A stretch of 64,000 nucleotides of DNA from Tabrizicola sp. (GCF_030694085.1 NZ_JAUXZE010000056.1:62001-126000); one strand, 5' to 3'; positions 26,850-36,988 are shown, counted from the first letter of the stretch. Numbers and translations are program-made. Notes: a model not told the origin generated them from the sequence alone.

Positions 26850-28544
26850 ATGCCCGCCACCAATGCCGCCATCTGGTTCTCGTCGGACGGGTATGACCCG
26901 AAGACCAGAGGCATCAACGGCCGCCGTGTCGCGGGGGAAAGTTTCCTGCGCGGCTTTTTCGCCCATGCCGACGTGACCGAGTTCGTCTCCCTCGCCCATG
27001 CCCAGGCCGACCACGCCGCCTTCGCCCGGATCGCCGCCGACCAGGGCGTGACGCGGCCCCTGCGGGCGGTCCGCCTTGACGCGCCTGCCGCGCTTGCCCC
27101 GGTCGAGGTCGTCTCCTACCCCGCGCCGATCCCGTCGGTCGAATGTTGGCGTCGCGCCCCGCACGGAGCGGCCGCCTGGGCCTTGTGCGGCATAACCCAC
27201 ACGACGGCCACCCGCGCTGTGATGCAGACCGTCTTCGACCTCCGTTCGGCCCCCCAGATGCCCTGGGACGCCGTGATCTGCACGTCGCGCGCGGTCCAGT
27301 CCTCGGTCCGCCGACTGATGGAACTGGCCGAGGTCCACCTGACCCAGCGCTTCCCCGGCGCGCCGCTTCCCGCGCGCCCCCTGCTGCCGGTGATCCCCCT
27401 TGGCATCACCTGTGCCGATTTCCGGCCCGACCCGGCCCTTGGGCAGGGCCTGCGCGACCGGATCGGCGCAGGTCCGCGCGACGTCCTGGCCGTGACCATC
27501 GCCCGCCTGACCCCGGACGAGAAATTCGACCCGCTCCCGCTGTTTCTGGCGCTGGAGTCCGCCGCGGCCGAGATCGCGGGTCAGCTCGCAAGGGTGGGCG
27601 GCGGCAAGCTGCACCTCGTCCTTTGCGGCCAGTTCAAGGAACCGGGCTGGGAGGAGATCTTTGCCAGGGCCGCCGCTCGGCTGATGCCCTCCTGCGGCTA
27701 TCACCTTCTGGACGGAGGCAACGCGGACGACCGCAAGGCAACCCTGTCCGGCGGCGACATCTTCGTTTTCCCGATCGACAATCTGCAAGAGACCTTCGGC
27801 CTCGCGCCGATCGAGGCGATGGCGGCGGGCCTGCCGGTGATCGTCTCGGACTGGGACGGGATGAAGGATACGGTGACGCCCGAAGTGGGCTTCCGCATCC
27901 CCAGCGAACTGCCGCGTCCGGGCCTGTCCACCTACATCAGCCAGCGCCACCTTGGCGGAACCGACAGCTACATCCAATACCTCAGCCAGGTCTCGGCGCT
28001 GACCTCGCTGGACCTTGGCGCGCTGACGCGGGCGCTGGTCGCACTCGCCCTTGATGCCGATCTGCGGACCCGGATGGGCGCAGCGGGCCAGGCGCGGGCG
28101 CGCGCGCTTTACGACTGGTCGGCAGTGATCCCGCAGATGCAGGCGCTCTGGGGCGAACAGGCGGCGATGCTGGCCCACGCCCGGACCCGGGGCGGTCCCG
28201 TCCTCGCGCCGGTTCCGGCCGGCCTCATCCCGGTCGGCCCCGCGGTGGATGAGATGTTTGCGGCCTATCCCACCGCCTTCGCCGCCCAAGACCGTCGCCT
28301 TGCCGCGACGCCCGGCCCCCATCCGACCCCGGACGAGATCTTCGCCCTGCGCAACTACGCGGCCCTGCGCCGCCTGATCGAGGACCCGGCCCGGATCCAG
28401 GCGATCCGCGCCGCCTACGCCAGCGCCGGCCCTGCGGGCGCGACCGAAGCCGACATCGCCACCGCCACCGGCGCGGCTCCCGCCGTCGTGGCGCGTGCAT
28501 CGCTCTGGCTGCTCAAATACGGTTACCTGATGGAGGCCCAATGA
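26850..28544 (+). CDS. GT4-type glycosyltransferase with an extra C-terminal region
   Basis: A 564-residue cytoplasmic glycosyltransferase with a GT-B fold. The retaining GT4 signature EtFGLAPIEAMAAGLPVIVSD is present around residues 315-340, preceded by VAVTIARLTPDEKFDPL and DIFVFPIDNLQ. The N-terminus (AAIWFSSDGYD) is less usual than standard GT4 entries. From about residue 450 a ~110-residue tail follows, ending in a helix-turn-helix-like stretch (IATATGAAPAVVARASLWLLK). Sugar donor and acceptor are unknown. It overlaps the next SDR gene by 4 nt, so the two probably act together. Confidence 0.78.
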   Translation: MPATNAAIWFSSDGYDPKTRGINGRRVAGESFLRGFFAHADVTEFVSLAHAQADHAAFARIAADQGVTRPLRAVRLDAPAALAPVEVVSYPAPIPSVECWRRAPHGAAAWALCGITHTTATRAVMQTVFDLRSAPQMPWDAVICTSRAVQSSVRRLMELAEVHLTQRFPGAPLPARPLLPVIPLGITCADFRPDPALGQGLRDRIGAGPRDVLAVTIARLTPDEKFDPLPLFLALESAAAEIAGQLARVGGGKLHLVLCGQFKEPGWEEIFARAAARLMPSCGYHLLDGGNADDRKATLSGGDIFVFPIDNLQETFGLAPIEAMAAGLPVIVSDWDGMKDTVTPEVGFRIPSELPRPGLSTYISQRHLGGTDSYIQYLSQVSALTSLDLGALTRALVALALDADLRTRMGAAGQARARALYDWSAVIPQMQALWGEQAAMLAHARTRGGPVLAPVPAGLIPVGPAVDEMFAAYPTAFAAQDRRLAATPGPHPTPDEIFALRNYAALRRLIEDPARIQAIRAAYASAGPAGATEADIATATGAAPAVVARASLWLLKYGYLMEAQ

Positions 28545-29263
28545 TCCGCTCGATTCTCATCACCGGCGCCGGCGCCGGCATCGGCCGCGCCACCGCGCGC
28601 CTGTTCCTGGCGGAAGGCTGGGAGGTCACGCTTCTTGGCCGCCGCCGCGAGACTTTGGAAGAAACCGCCCTGGGCCAGCCCGCCCGCATCCTGACTGCCG
28701 ACGTCGGTGACCCAAGCGAGGTCGAGGCCGCCTTCGACCAGATCGCGCGCCTCGACGTCCTTTTCAACAATGCAGGCATCTCGGCCCCTGCAGCGCCTAT
28801 CGACGAAATCCCGGTGGACAAGTGGCTTGAGGTCAGTCGAACCAACATCACCGGCATGTTCCTCTGCGCCCGCGCGGCCTTTGGCCTCATGCGCCGCCAA
28901 AGCCCCCGCGGCGGTCGCATCATCAACAACGGCTCGATCTCGGCGCATGTCCCGCGGCCCGGCAGCGCGCCCTACACCATGTCCAAACACGCCGTCACCG
29001 GACTGACGCGGACCCTCGGCCTGGACGGCCGCGCCTTCGACATCGCCTGCGCGCAAGTGGACATCGGCAACGCGCTGACCGACATGGCGGCAAAGTTCAC
29101 CCAGGGCGTGCCCCAGGCGAACGGAGACATCCGTGTCGAGCCGGTAATGGACGTGGATCACGTCGCCCGGTTGGTCCTGCACATGGCCAGCCTGCCGTTG
29201 GAGGTCAACACGCCGTTCGTGACGATCATGGCCCGCGACATGCCCTATATCGGGCGCGGGTGA
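28541..29263 (+). CDS. SDR-family oxidoreductase
   Basis: A 240-residue short-chain dehydrogenase. TGAGAGIGRAT (cofactor loop), DVGDPSEVEAAF, FNNAGISAPAAP (NNAG), the catalytic Ser in IINNGSISAH and the Y-x-x-x-K pair in YTMSKHAVTG are all present. Arg residues after strand 2 (LLGRRRE) favour NADP(H). It overlaps the GT4-type gene by 4 nt, hinting at a modified-sugar or glycoside pathway, but the substrate cannot be read. Confidence 0.87.
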   Translation: MIRSILITGAGAGIGRATARLFLAEGWEVTLLGRRRETLEETALGQPARILTADVGDPSEVEAAFDQIARLDVLFNNAGISAPAAPIDEIPVDKWLEVSRTNITGMFLCARAAFGLMRRQSPRGGRIINNGSISAHVPRPGSAPYTMSKHAVTGLTRTLGLDGRAFDIACAQVDIGNALTDMAAKFTQGVPQANGDIRVEPVMDVDHVARLVLHMASLPLEVNTPFVTIMARDMPYIGRG

Positions 29264-29274
29264 CGATCAGGATC

Positions 29275-29637
29275 CTACGCCGCCCGGGCGAACAGCTCTG
29301 GCAAAAGCCGCAGCAGCGCCTGCACCCGGCCATCCTGGATCGCATAGTAGATCGCCTTGCCGTCGCGCCGGGTCGAGACCAGCCCCTCCAGCCGCAGCCG
29401 CGCGAGTTGCTGGCTGACGGCAGCCTGTCGCTGGCCCAGCAGAGCCTCCAGTTCGGTCACCGACTTCTCGCCACTGGAAAGGTGACACAGGATCATCAAC
29501 CGACCCTCATGGCTCAGTGCCTTCAGAAGCGCCGCCGCTGCAGGGGCACTCCCGGCCATCCGCGCCGCAAGATCCCGCGGCCCGGCCTTTCCGACCTCGA
29601 TTGCAGACCCGCCTGACGGGAACTGATCCAATGACAT
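29275..29637 (-). CDS. ArsR-family transcriptional regulator
   Basis: A 120-residue winged-helix repressor: ALLKALSHEGRLMILCHLSSGEKSV (helices 1-2), VTELEALLGQRQAAVSQQLARLRLEGLV (recognition helix) and STRRDGKAIYYAI (wing). Apart from one Cys in helix 2, no metal-site CxC pattern is visible, so it may sense something other than a metal (SmtB/BigR/SqrR-like groups have separate Cys). The ATG at 29637 is chosen; a GTG-led extension is possible. It is convergent with the SDR gene and divergent from the PHP gene, which it might control. Confidence 0.85.
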   Translation of the reverse strand: MSLDQFPSGGSAIEVGKAGPRDLAARMAGSAPAAAALLKALSHEGRLMILCHLSSGEKSVTELEALLGQRQAAVSQQLARLRLEGLVSTRRDGKAIYYAIQDGRVQALLRLLPELFARAA

Positions 29638-29761
29638 GCCAACCCTCACACAACCAGACATTGCAGAACGATAGCATGTACACCTGGCCGCCACGACTGT
29701 CCCTTGCTCAGTTTCTCAGGCCCGGGCAAGGTTCCGCCGACATCCCCCTGGAAGGACCATC

Positions 29762-30712
29762 ATGCTTCGCCCCTCTGCCTTCACCGCCCCCGGCCGCTTC
29801 TGGCGCGGGAACCTGCACACCCATTGCACAAACTCCGACGGGGTGCTGTCGGCCGAGGAAGTCTGCCGCCGCTACAAGGCCGAGGGCTATGATTTCCTGG
29901 CAATCACCGACCACTTCATCGGCATCTACGGCTATCCGATGACCGACACGCGCCCCTTCCGCGACGCGGGCTTCACCACGCTGATCGGGGCGGAACTGCA
30001 CTCCGGCGCACAATCGAACGGTGAGCTTTGGCACATTCTTGCCGTGGGCCTGCCCGATGACTTCGCGCCCCCCACCACGACCAGCTTCATCGCCGAACCG
30101 GGGCAGGAGACCGGGCCCGAGATCGCCGCCCGCGCCGTCGCTGCCGGGGCTTTCGTCGCCATCGCCCATCCGCAATGGTCAGGCCTGACCCTCGCCGACG
30201 CCCGCACGATCACGGCCGCCCACGCCGTCGAGATCTACAACCACGGCTGTGCCACTGGTTGCGACCGTCCCGACGGTGCCGGGATCGCCGACCTACTTCT
30301 GACGGAAGGCCGCCACCTGACCCTGATCGCGACCGACGACGCGCATTTTCACGAACCTGACCATTTCGGCGGCTGGGTCATGGTCAAGGCCACCGAAAAC
30401 ACGCCCGAGGCGCTGCTGGCCGCGCTGAAACGCGGGGATTTCTACGCCTCTCAAGGCCCGCAGATCCACGATGTCCGGGTCGAGGGTGACACGGCCTATG
30501 TCGAATGTTCTGCCGCTGTCTCGGTGGTGGCCCTGGGCTGGGGCACCGGCGCGCGCAGCGTACACGGCCATTCGATGACCCGCGCCGAGGTTCCGCTGGA
30601 CCGCCTTCTTGGCAGCCCCTGGGTCCGCATCTCGGTCATCGACGCCGCCGGCAGACGCGCCTGGTCAAACCCGATCTGGCGCGAGGCCGGCAAGAACCCC
30701 CGCATCCTGTAA
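29762..30712 (+). CDS. PHP-domain metal-dependent phosphoesterase-like protein
   Basis: A 316-residue protein with the PHP histidinol-phosphatase-like fold. Metal-site motifs: NLHTHCTNSDG (His19, His21, Asp26), FLAITDHF, IGAELHSG, FVAIAHPQWSG, and TDDAHFHEPDH near residue 200. Such proteins hydrolyse phosphate esters with a trinuclear metal centre; the substrate here is unknown. GGAAGGA lies before the ATG. It diverges from the ArsR gene. The end is followed by a REP-like palindromic element. Confidence 0.85.
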   Translation: MLRPSAFTAPGRFWRGNLHTHCTNSDGVLSAEEVCRRYKAEGYDFLAITDHFIGIYGYPMTDTRPFRDAGFTTLIGAELHSGAQSNGELWHILAVGLPDDFAPPTTTSFIAEPGQETGPEIAARAVAAGAFVAIAHPQWSGLTLADARTITAAHAVEIYNHGCATGCDRPDGAGIADLLLTEGRHLTLIATDDAHFHEPDHFGGWVMVKATENTPEALLAALKRGDFYASQGPQIHDVRVEGDTAYVECSAAVSVVALGWGTGARSVHGHSMTRAEVPLDRLLGSPWVRISVIDAAGRRAWSNPIWREAGKNPRIL

Positions 30713-30728
30713 ACCGGGGCCGAACGTT

Positions 30729-30806
30729 GACCCAAGGTGTCCCCTCTGCCCACCGGGGGAGAGGGCCAGGGTGAGGGGGGCTGCCACCCCCGCACCGCCT
30801 TGGGTC
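30729..30806. repeat. REP-like palindromic element
   Basis: Outer arms GACCCAAGG (30729-30737) and CCTTGGGTC (30798-30806) enclose CCCTCT/AGAGGG and GGGGG/CCCCC stems around CCACCGGGGGAGAGGG. The inner text resembles dispersed CCCTCTCCC..GGGAGAGGG repeats of many proteobacteria. It may terminate the PHP gene transcript. Confidence 0.55.
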
Positions 30807-30819
30807 GCGGCACCCCTGG

Positions 30820-30975
30820 TCAGTTCAGGCTGGCCTTGCGCGCGAAGAACACCGGCACAGCCGTCACCGGACGCTCGGCCCCGCAGCCTTTCAGCATGCC
30901 GATCCGCCGCAGGGCAGGGTCCTCGCGGTGCATCGTCCGCAGCCACCAGCCCAGTATTGCTTTCGATCCGGTCAT
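30820..30975 (-). CDS. Possible small basic protein (51 aa)
   Basis: A 51-residue open frame (MTGSKAILGWWLRTMHREDP..., basic, one Cys) with a good Shine-Dalgarno (GGGAGAAG) before the ATG at 30975. Not recognised. It is the only supported coding candidate in the 515-nt stretch between the PHP gene and the YdeI gene, which otherwise holds the REP-like element and a hairpin at 31133-31153. It could be spurious. Confidence 0.35.
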   Translation of the reverse strand: MTGSKAILGWWLRTMHREDPALRRIGMLKGCGAERPVTAVPVFFARKASLN

Positions 30976-31132
30976 CGCGCTTCTCCCTTCTGCGGCTTCG
31001 TTAATCAATTACTCACCCGGAAGTTGTGTGTCCGATGGCCGATCCAAGGAGTTTTCCCGAGAAGATCGTGGCAGCACCGTGGAATGCGGCCTGCAACGCG
31101 ACGATCATCGATATTCGCTCTGGTTGTTGAAC

Positions 31133-31153
31133 CCACAGGGGCAAAACCTGTGG
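31133..31153. other. Hairpin upstream of the YdeI-family gene
   Basis: CCACAGG-GGCAAAA-CCTGTGG, perfect 7-bp stem, 75 nt before the YdeI start. A leader structure or operator; nothing more can be said. Confidence 0.35.
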
Positions 31154-31227
31154 ATGTTTCTTGCGGCCGGAAAGCCAGTCTTGCGCCGTTTTGCCGAAAG
31201 ACCGACACTGACACCCCAGAGGTCCCG

Positions 31228-31863
31228 ATGCCCGACCGTGCGATGATCACCGATCCTGACGCCTACTTCGCAGATGGCTGCGGCCGCTGCGACCGCTTCG
31301 CCACACCCGACTGCTCCACCCGGCTTTGGCTGCCGGGCCTCCTGACGCTCCGCCGCATTGCGCGTGAGGCTGGCCTGACCGAGACTGCCAAATGGGGCCA
31401 CCCCTGTTACATGCACTCGGGCCGCAACATCTGCCTGATGGGGGCCTTCCGTGGCGATTTTCGCCTGACCTTCATGAATGCCGCCCTGCTGAAGGACCCC
31501 GAGGGCCTGCTGGAGCGGCAGGGCCAGAACACCCGCCACCCTGACTGCCTGCGCTTCACCGACACCACAACCCCCGCCCGTCTGGAGCCGGTGATCCGCG
31601 CCTATCTCGCGGAAGCGATGGCCTATGCCGACCAGGGCCTGCTGCCGCCGAAAGAGCCGACCGAGGTGACCCTCCCGGACGAGTTGGTCCAGGCGCTCGA
31701 CGCCGACCCCGAACTGGCCGAGGCTTTCGCGGCCCTGACCCCTGGTCGGCAGAAAAGCTGGGCGCTGCATCTGAACTCTGCCAGGACCAGCGCGACCCGA
31801 CTTTCCCGGATCGAGAAATCCCGTCCGAAGATCCTGGCGGGCAAGGGGGCCACCGAACGCTGA
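31228..31863 (+). CDS. YdeI/OmdA family protein (DUF1801-like plus bacteriocin-protection domain)
   Basis: A 211-residue protein with two parts: an N-terminal DUF1801-like fold (ETAKWGHPCYMHSGRNICLMG) and a C-terminal OmdA segment (DPELAEAFAALTPGRQKSW, ARTSATRLSRIEK) as in YdeI-type proteins. Related proteins were linked to resistance to antimicrobial peptides, but the mechanism is unclear. The ATG at 31228 is preferred; an ATG five codons later is possible. A second DUF1801-type protein is encoded at 50359-50727. Single gene. Confidence 0.8.
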   Translation: MPDRAMITDPDAYFADGCGRCDRFATPDCSTRLWLPGLLTLRRIAREAGLTETAKWGHPCYMHSGRNICLMGAFRGDFRLTFMNAALLKDPEGLLERQGQNTRHPDCLRFTDTTTPARLEPVIRAYLAEAMAYADQGLLPPKEPTEVTLPDELVQALDADPELAEAFAALTPGRQKSWALHLNSARTSATRLSRIEKSRPKILAGKGATER

Positions 31864-31918
31864 CTTCCCTGACTGCCACCCAGCCGTCAGGTCGATCCGT
31901 ATCCTGCAAGCAGCCGGA

Positions 31919-32353
31919 TCACCGACGCGGCGCACCCGGTTTGCCGGCCCACCAAGCCTCGGCTTCCGTCATCAGCAACTCCGAGCAGCGCGCGGCAAGG
32001 TCTTCTGGTGGCTGGATAGCGCCGCGATAGGGCGTATCGCTCGGGCTGGCGTAGACGAACCAGTGGTCGCCCCCGGTTACTGCGCCAAGCCGGACCCAAT
32101 CCCGGGTCTGGCTGACCCGCAGCTTTGCCGGTTCGGTCTTCGGCTTGAGGAAGAGGTTCGTCCAGCCTCGGGCGGAATAGCCCAGGTTCACGCAGAAGCT
32201 TCCCCCGGCCGAAGCGAACTGGAAGTTCACCAGTGCGACGAAGCCCCCCGTTTCCCGAAAGAAGTGGGGAAATGCACCGTGGAACCCGGCAGCCCGCAAC
32301 TCCGGGACACAGACCTGTTTCAGCACCGCGACCATCGCCTTCCGGTCGGTCAT
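31919..32353 (-). CDS. DUF4304 family protein
   Basis: A 144-residue protein of the DUF4304 type: helical start, then FFRETGGFVALVNFQFAS.GGSFCVNLGYS, the family's strand block, and a helical C-terminus. No catalytic residues are evident and the role is unknown; relatives are often near toxin-immunity loci, but nothing here shows that. The ATG at 32353 is chosen over a GTG one codon upstream. It lies between convergent YdeI and tandem hutU. Confidence 0.7.
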   Translation of the reverse strand: MTDRKAMVAVLKQVCVPELRAAGFHGAFPHFFRETGGFVALVNFQFASAGGSFCVNLGYSARGWTNLFLKPKTEPAKLRVSQTRDWVRLGAVTGGDHWFVYASPSDTPYRGAIQPPEDLAARCSELLMTEAEAWWAGKPGAPRR

Positions 32354-32460
32354 CACCTGCCGCCCCTCGCACCACCCGGACCACAGTTAACACCACCTGA
32401 ACGCCCACCGACAAGCCCTTGATGTTGCTCAGGGTCCCAAGCCCGCCCAGCGTGGACAGG

Positions 32461-34146
32461 TCAGTTCCCCAGGATGCCCGGCAGCCGCAACCCATGCTCC
32501 TTCGCGCAGGTAATCGCCGTCTCGTACCCCGCATCCGCGTGCCGCCAGACGCCCGAGGCAGGATCGTTCCACAGGACGCGCTCCAGCCGTTTCGCCGCCT
32601 CCGGCGTCCCGTCCGCGAGGATCACCACCCCGGCGTGCTGCGAGAACCCCATCCCCACACCGCCTCCGTGGTGCAGACTGACCCAGGTCGCCCCCGAGGC
32701 CGTGTTGACCAGCGCGTTCAGAAGCGGCCAGTCGGAAACTGCGTCCGAGCCGTCCCGCATCGCTTCCGTCTCGCGGTTCGGGGACGCCACCGAGCCCGAG
32801 TCCAGATGGTCCCGCCCGATCACGATGGGGGCCTTGAGTTCCCCGGACGCCACCATCTCGTTGAACATCAGCCCCGCCCGGTGCCGGTCGCCAAGGCCGA
32901 TCCAGCAGATGCGCGCCGGCAGCCCCTGGAACGCGATCCGCTCTCCCGCCATGTCCAGCCAGCGGTGCAGGTGGGCGTTGTCGGGGAACAGCCGCTTCAT
33001 CGCCGCGTCGGTCTTGGCGATATCTTCGGGGTCGCCCGACAGGGCCACCCAGCGGAACGGGCCGATCCCCTTGCAGAAGAGGGGCCGGATATAGGCGGGC
33101 ACGAAACCGGGGAAGGCGAAGGCGTTCTCGAACCCTTCGTCCTTCGCGACCTGCCGGATGTTGTTGCCATAGTCCAGCGTCGGGACGCCCGCGTTCCAGA
33201 AGCCGACCATCGCCTCGACATGGGTCCGCATCGAGTGGCGCGCCGCCGCCTCGACCGCCGCCGGGTCCGTCTCCTGCTTTGCCCGCCACTCGGCCACGGT
33301 CCAGCCCACCGGGCAATAGCCGTGCAGCGGGTCATGGGCGCTGGTCTGGTCGGTGACGATGTCCGGCCGCACCCCGCCCGCCTTCATCCGGGCCAGCAGC
33401 TCGGGAAACACCTCTGCCGCGTTACCAAGCAGACCCACCGACTTCGCCTCACCCTTCGCGGTCCAGTCGGCGATCATCGCCAGCGCCTCGTCCAGCGTCC
33501 GGGCCTTGGCGTCGACATAGCGGGTGCGCAGGCGAAAATCGATGCGGGTCTCGTCCACCTCGACCGCAAGACAGCAGGCCCCGGCCATCACGGCGGCCAG
33601 CGGTTGCGCCCCGCCCATGCCGCCAAGCCCCCCGGTCAGGATCCACTTTCCGGTCAGATCGCCGTCGTAATGCTGCCGCCCCGCCTCGGCGAAAGTCTCG
33701 TAGGTTCCCTGCACAATGCCTTGAGTTCCAATGTAAATCCAGGACCCGGCGGTCATCTGGCCGTACATCATCAGGCCCTTGCGATCCAATTCATTGAAAT
33801 GCGCCCAGGTCGCCCAGTGCGGGACGAGGTTTGAATTGGCGATCAGCACGCGCGGTGCATCGGTGTGGGTCCGCACGATGGCGATGGGCTTGCCGGACTG
33901 GACGACCAGCGTCTCGTCCGCCTCCAGGTCCTTCAGCCCCGCGACGATGCGGTCGAAATCCTCCCAGGTCCGCGCGGCGCGACCGATGCCGCCGTAGACG
34001 ACCAGCTCATGCGGGTTTTCCGCGACATCGGGATGCAGGTTGTTCATCAGCATCCGCATCGCGGCCTCTCCGGCCCAGGTCTTTGCGGTCTTTTCCGGCC
34101 CGGTCGGCGGGTAGACGTCGCGGAGGTTGTGGCGAGGATTCGTCAT
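32461..34146 (-). CDS. hutU: Urocanate hydratase
   Basis: A 561-residue NAD+-dependent lyase, second step of histidine degradation (urocanate to imidazolonepropionate). Typical marks: N-terminal [13 protein letters not shown] region, the Gly-rich NAD site [19 protein letters not shown], the probable active-site Cys in [13 protein letters not shown], and the C-terminal [17 protein letters not shown]. The length is standard. It is the last gene of the minus-strand hutI-hutH-hutU set, separated from hutH by 80 nt that hold a GC-rich hairpin and a copy of the dispersed element. Confidence 0.97.
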   Translation of the reverse strand: MTNPRHNLRDVYPPTGPEKTAKTWAGEAAMRMLMNNLHPDVAENPHELVVYGGIGRAARTWEDFDRIVAGLKDLEADETLVVQSGKPIAIVRTHTDAPRVLIANSNLVPHWATWAHFNELDRKGLMMYGQMTAGSWIYIGTQGIVQGTYETFAEAGRQHYDGDLTGKWILTGGLGGMGGAQPLAAVMAGACCLAVEVDETRIDFRLRTRYVDAKARTLDEALAMIADWTAKGEAKSVGLLGNAAEVFPELLARMKAGGVRPDIVTDQTSAHDPLHGYCPVGWTVAEWRAKQETDPAAVEAAARHSMRTHVEAMVGFWNAGVPTLDYGNNIRQVAKDEGFENAFAFPGFVPAYIRPLFCKGIGPFRWVALSGDPEDIAKTDAAMKRLFPDNAHLHRWLDMAGERIAFQGLPARICWIGLGDRHRAGLMFNEMVASGELKAPIVIGRDHLDSGSVASPNRETEAMRDGSDAVSDWPLLNALVNTASGATWVSLHHGGGVGMGFSQHAGVVILADGTPEAAKRLERVLWNDPASGVWRHADAGYETAITCAKEHGLRLPGILGN

Positions 34147-34173
34147 GGTCAGGCTCCTGTGCGGGTGGAGACC

Positions 34174-34227
34174 CCGGGGGCGCTTCGCCCCCCGGACCCC
34201 CAGAGGATATTTCGGGACAGATGAAAT
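34174..34227 (+). repeat. GATATTTG/CAAAGATGAA element, copy B (divergent), with hairpin
   Basis: Hairpin CCGGGGG..CCCCCCGG (34174-34195) followed by ACCCCCAGAGGATATTTCGGGACAG and ATGAAAT, antisense to the hut genes. The core departs from the others in the middle (CGGGACAG for GTGCAAAG). Its hairpin-ACCCCC lead matches copy D. Confidence 0.5.
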
Positions 34228-35759
34228 CAGGTAAGGGAAGGCATGGGGATGGTGGTGGCTTTCGACATTGCACCCTCGGCGACCAGAGCAGCGGCTTTGG
34301 CGAGGTCAGGAGCGAGGTAGCGGTCTTCTTCCAGTGCATGGACGTGGCTGCGCAGAGCACGGACGGCAGCCTGCAGGGGGGCCGAAGTGCGCAGGGGGGC
34401 GCGGAATTCCACCCCTTGCACGGCGCACATCGCCTCGACGCCGAGGATGACGTTCAGGTTCTTCACCATCCGCCGCAGCCGGCGCGCGCCGTGGGCGGCC
34501 ATGCTGACGTGGTCCTCCTGGTTGGCGGAGGTGGGGGTGCTGTCAATCACCGTCGGGTGGGCGAGGTGCTTGTTCTCGCTCATCAATGCGGCCGTCGTGA
34601 CCTCGGCGATCATCAGGCCGGAGTTCAGGCCCGGCTTCGGCGTCAGGAAGGCGGGCAGGTCGAAGCTGAGGGTCGGGTCCACCATCAGCGCAACCCGGCG
34701 CTGTGCGATCGCGCCGATCTCGGCCAGGGCCATCGCGATCATGTCGGCCGCAAAGCCAACGGGTTCGGCGTGAAAGTTGCCGCCGCTGACGATCTGGCCG
34801 TTCGACAGGACAAGCGGGTTGTCGGTGGCCGCGTTGGCCTCGATCTCCAGCGTGCGCCCGGCCATGCGCAGGACATCCATCGCAGCACCCGTGACCTGCG
34901 GCTGGCAGCGGATGCAATAGGGGTCCTGCACGCGGGTGTCGCCCTCGCGGTGGCTTTCGCGAATCTCGGAGCCTTGCAGCAGGGCGCGCATCGTGGCGGC
35001 GGCCGCGATCTGCCCGGGTTGGCCGCGAAGCGCGTGGATTTCGGCCTCAAGCGGCGCGGTGGAGCCCATGATCGCGTCGGTGGAAAGCGCCGAGATCACC
35101 AGCGCCTCCTGCGCGGCGCGCCAGCCCTGAAACAGTCCGGCAAGGGCGTAAGCGGTCGAGAACTGGGTGCCGTTGATCAGCGCGAGACCTTCCTTCGCGC
35201 CAAGAGTGATCGGCGAAAGCCCTTTCATCGCAAGAGCTTCGGCGCCGGTTTTCACCTTGCCGTCCACCACCGCCTCGCCATGACCGATCATCACGGCGGT
35301 CATGTGGGCCAAGGGTGCAAGGTCGCCGGACGCACCGACCGAGCCCTGGTCGGGGATCACCGGGGTCACGTCTTGCGCGAGCATCCCTTCGATCAGGTCC
35401 ACGACCTCCAGCCGCACGCCCGAGGCCCCGCGCCCCAGCGACAGAAGCTTCAGCACCATCATCAGCCGCGCCACATCCTCGGGCATCGGGGCACCCACGC
35501 CGCAGCAATGGCTGAGGATCAGGTTTTTCTGCAAGGTTTCCGTATCTTCCGGGGCGATCTTCACGCTGGCGAGTTTACCGAAGCCGGTGTTCACGCCATA
35601 GACCGCCGCCGAGCCCCGAGCCGCCGCCGCGATGTGGCTTGCGGCGCGCAGGATGCCAGGGCGGGCACTGTCGACAAGGCGCGCGGGTCGCCTGTCGCGG
35701 AAGATCCGCTCCAGTTGCGCAAGAGTGACCTCGCCGGGGATGAGGGTTTCAAGCGTCAA
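34227..35759 (-). CDS. hutH: Histidine ammonia-lyase
   Basis: A 510-residue enzyme removing ammonia from histidine to give urocanate. The MIO-forming Ala-Ser-Gly is in [14 protein letters not shown], with [11 protein letters not shown] near the N-terminus and [15 protein letters not shown] later. No ATG fits; TTG at 35759 has GGAGG five bases upstream and yields the family length, with an 11-nt overlap of the hutI end. A longer upstream frame exists but overlaps hutI deeply. It is the middle gene of the hutI-hutH-hutU operon. Confidence 0.95.
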   Translation of the reverse strand: MTLETLIPGEVTLAQLERIFRDRRPARLVDSARPGILRAASHIAAAARGSAAVYGVNTGFGKLASVKIAPEDTETLQKNLILSHCCGVGAPMPEDVARLMMVLKLLSLGRGASGVRLEVVDLIEGMLAQDVTPVIPDQGSVGASGDLAPLAHMTAVMIGHGEAVVDGKVKTGAEALAMKGLSPITLGAKEGLALINGTQFSTAYALAGLFQGWRAAQEALVISALSTDAIMGSTAPLEAEIHALRGQPGQIAAAATMRALLQGSEIRESHREGDTRVQDPYCIRCQPQVTGAAMDVLRMAGRTLEIEANAATDNPLVLSNGQIVSGGNFHAEPVGFAADMIAMALAEIGAIAQRRVALMVDPTLSFDLPAFLTPKPGLNSGLMIAEVTTAALMSENKHLAHPTVIDSTPTSANQEDHVSMAAHGARRLRRMVKNLNVILGVEAMCAVQGVEFRAPLRTSAPLQAAVRALRSHVHALEEDRYLAPDLAKAAALVAEGAMSKATTIPMPSLT

Positions 35760-36957
35760 GACTGCCTCCGAAAATGCGGGAGTGAAGCGGGGTCGCGCCG
35801 ATCCGGTAGGACAGTTCGGCTGGGTGGTCGGCGTCCCAGATCGCCAGATCGGCGCGCAAGGACGGCGCGATCCGGCCGCGGTCGGCCAGACCAAGCGCGC
35901 GGGCCGCATGGACAGTGGTGCCCAGCAGCGCCTCTTCCGGCGTCAGGCGAAAGAGCGTGCAGGCCATGTTCATCGCCAGCGTCAGCGAGGCCAGCGGCGA
36001 GGAGCCGGGGTTGAGGTCGGTCGCCACCGCCATCGCCACGCCCGCCTCGCGCAGCGCGGCGATGGGGGGCAGCTGGCTTTCGCGCAGGGTGTAGAAGGCA
36101 CCGGGCAGGATCACCGCCACCGTCCCGGCGGCTGCCATCGCGGCGACGCCTTCGGGCGAGAGGTATTCCAGGTGGTCCGCCGACAGCGCACCGTGCCGCG
36201 CCGCGAAGGCGGCGCCGCCCTGGTCGGTCAGCTGTTCGGCATGGAGCTTGACCGGCAGGCCAAGGGCGCGCGCCTCGGCAAAAAGGGGGGCGAGGTCGTC
36301 GGTTGAAAAGGCGATGGTCTCGCAGAAGGCGTCGACGGCATCGACCAGCCCCTCGGCATGGGCGGCGCGCAAGGACGAGATGGCGACTTCGGCGATGTAA
36401 GCCGTTGCGCGGCCCTTGAATTCCGGCGGTATCGCATGGGCGGCCAGATGCGTGGTCCTCACCGTCACCGGGCGCGAACGGCCGATACGGCGCGCGGCGC
36501 GCAGCATCTTCAATTCGTCCTCGACGGTCAGCCCGTAGCCGGACTTCACCTCGATCGTGGTCGCACCGCTGGCGATCAGCTGGTCGACGCGCGGCAGGGC
36601 GCGGGCCAGCAGGTCATCCTCGGACGCCGCGCGTGTGGCGGTGACGGTCGACAGGATCCCGCCCCCGGCCCGGGCGATTTCCTCGTAGCTTGCCCCCTGC
36701 AGGCGCAGCTCGAACTCCACCGCCCGGTGGCCGGCGAAGACCGCGTGGGTGTGGCAGTCGATCAGGCCGGGGGTGACAAGACGGCCCGCGACATCATGCT
36801 CGGGAAGCGAGCGAAAGGCGGTGGGCAGCTCTGCCATCGGGCCAGCCCAGGCGATCCGGTCGCCTTCGATCACCACGGCGGCGTCGGGGATCAGGCCGTA
36901 GCCTTCGGTCCCCATCGGTCCGTTCATCGTCGCAAGGGTGGCATGGGTCAGGAGCAT
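35749..36957 (-). CDS. hutI: Imidazolonepropionase
   Basis: A 402-residue amidohydrolase, third step of histidine degradation, giving N-formimino-glutamate. Metal-site motif [12 protein letters not shown] (positions about 72-83), [17 protein letters not shown], the His pair in [13 protein letters not shown], and [10 protein letters not shown] near the end. It starts 66 nt from hutF on the other strand, sharing the regulatory region with the palindrome at 36989. It is the first gene of its operon. Confidence 0.96.
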   Translation of the reverse strand: MLLTHATLATMNGPMGTEGYGLIPDAAVVIEGDRIAWAGPMAELPTAFRSLPEHDVAGRLVTPGLIDCHTHAVFAGHRAVEFELRLQGASYEEIARAGGGILSTVTATRAASEDDLLARALPRVDQLIASGATTIEVKSGYGLTVEDELKMLRAARRIGRSRPVTVRTTHLAAHAIPPEFKGRATAYIAEVAISSLRAAHAEGLVDAVDAFCETIAFSTDDLAPLFAEARALGLPVKLHAEQLTDQGGAAFAARHGALSADHLEYLSPEGVAAMAAAGTVAVILPGAFYTLRESQLPPIAALREAGVAMAVATDLNPGSSPLASLTLAMNMACTLFRLTPEEALLGTTVHAARALGLADRGRIAPSLRADLAIWDADHPAELSYRIGATPLHSRIFGGSLDA

Positions 36958-36988
36958 CGGCTTGCCTTATGGGTGATCTATTGGCTAA

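Noticed and set aside
35760..35909. Longer HutH start at 35909
   Set aside because: It would overlap hutI by about 160 nt and adds Pro/Arg-rich text; TTG 35759 has a near-perfect Shine-Dalgarno and the normal length.
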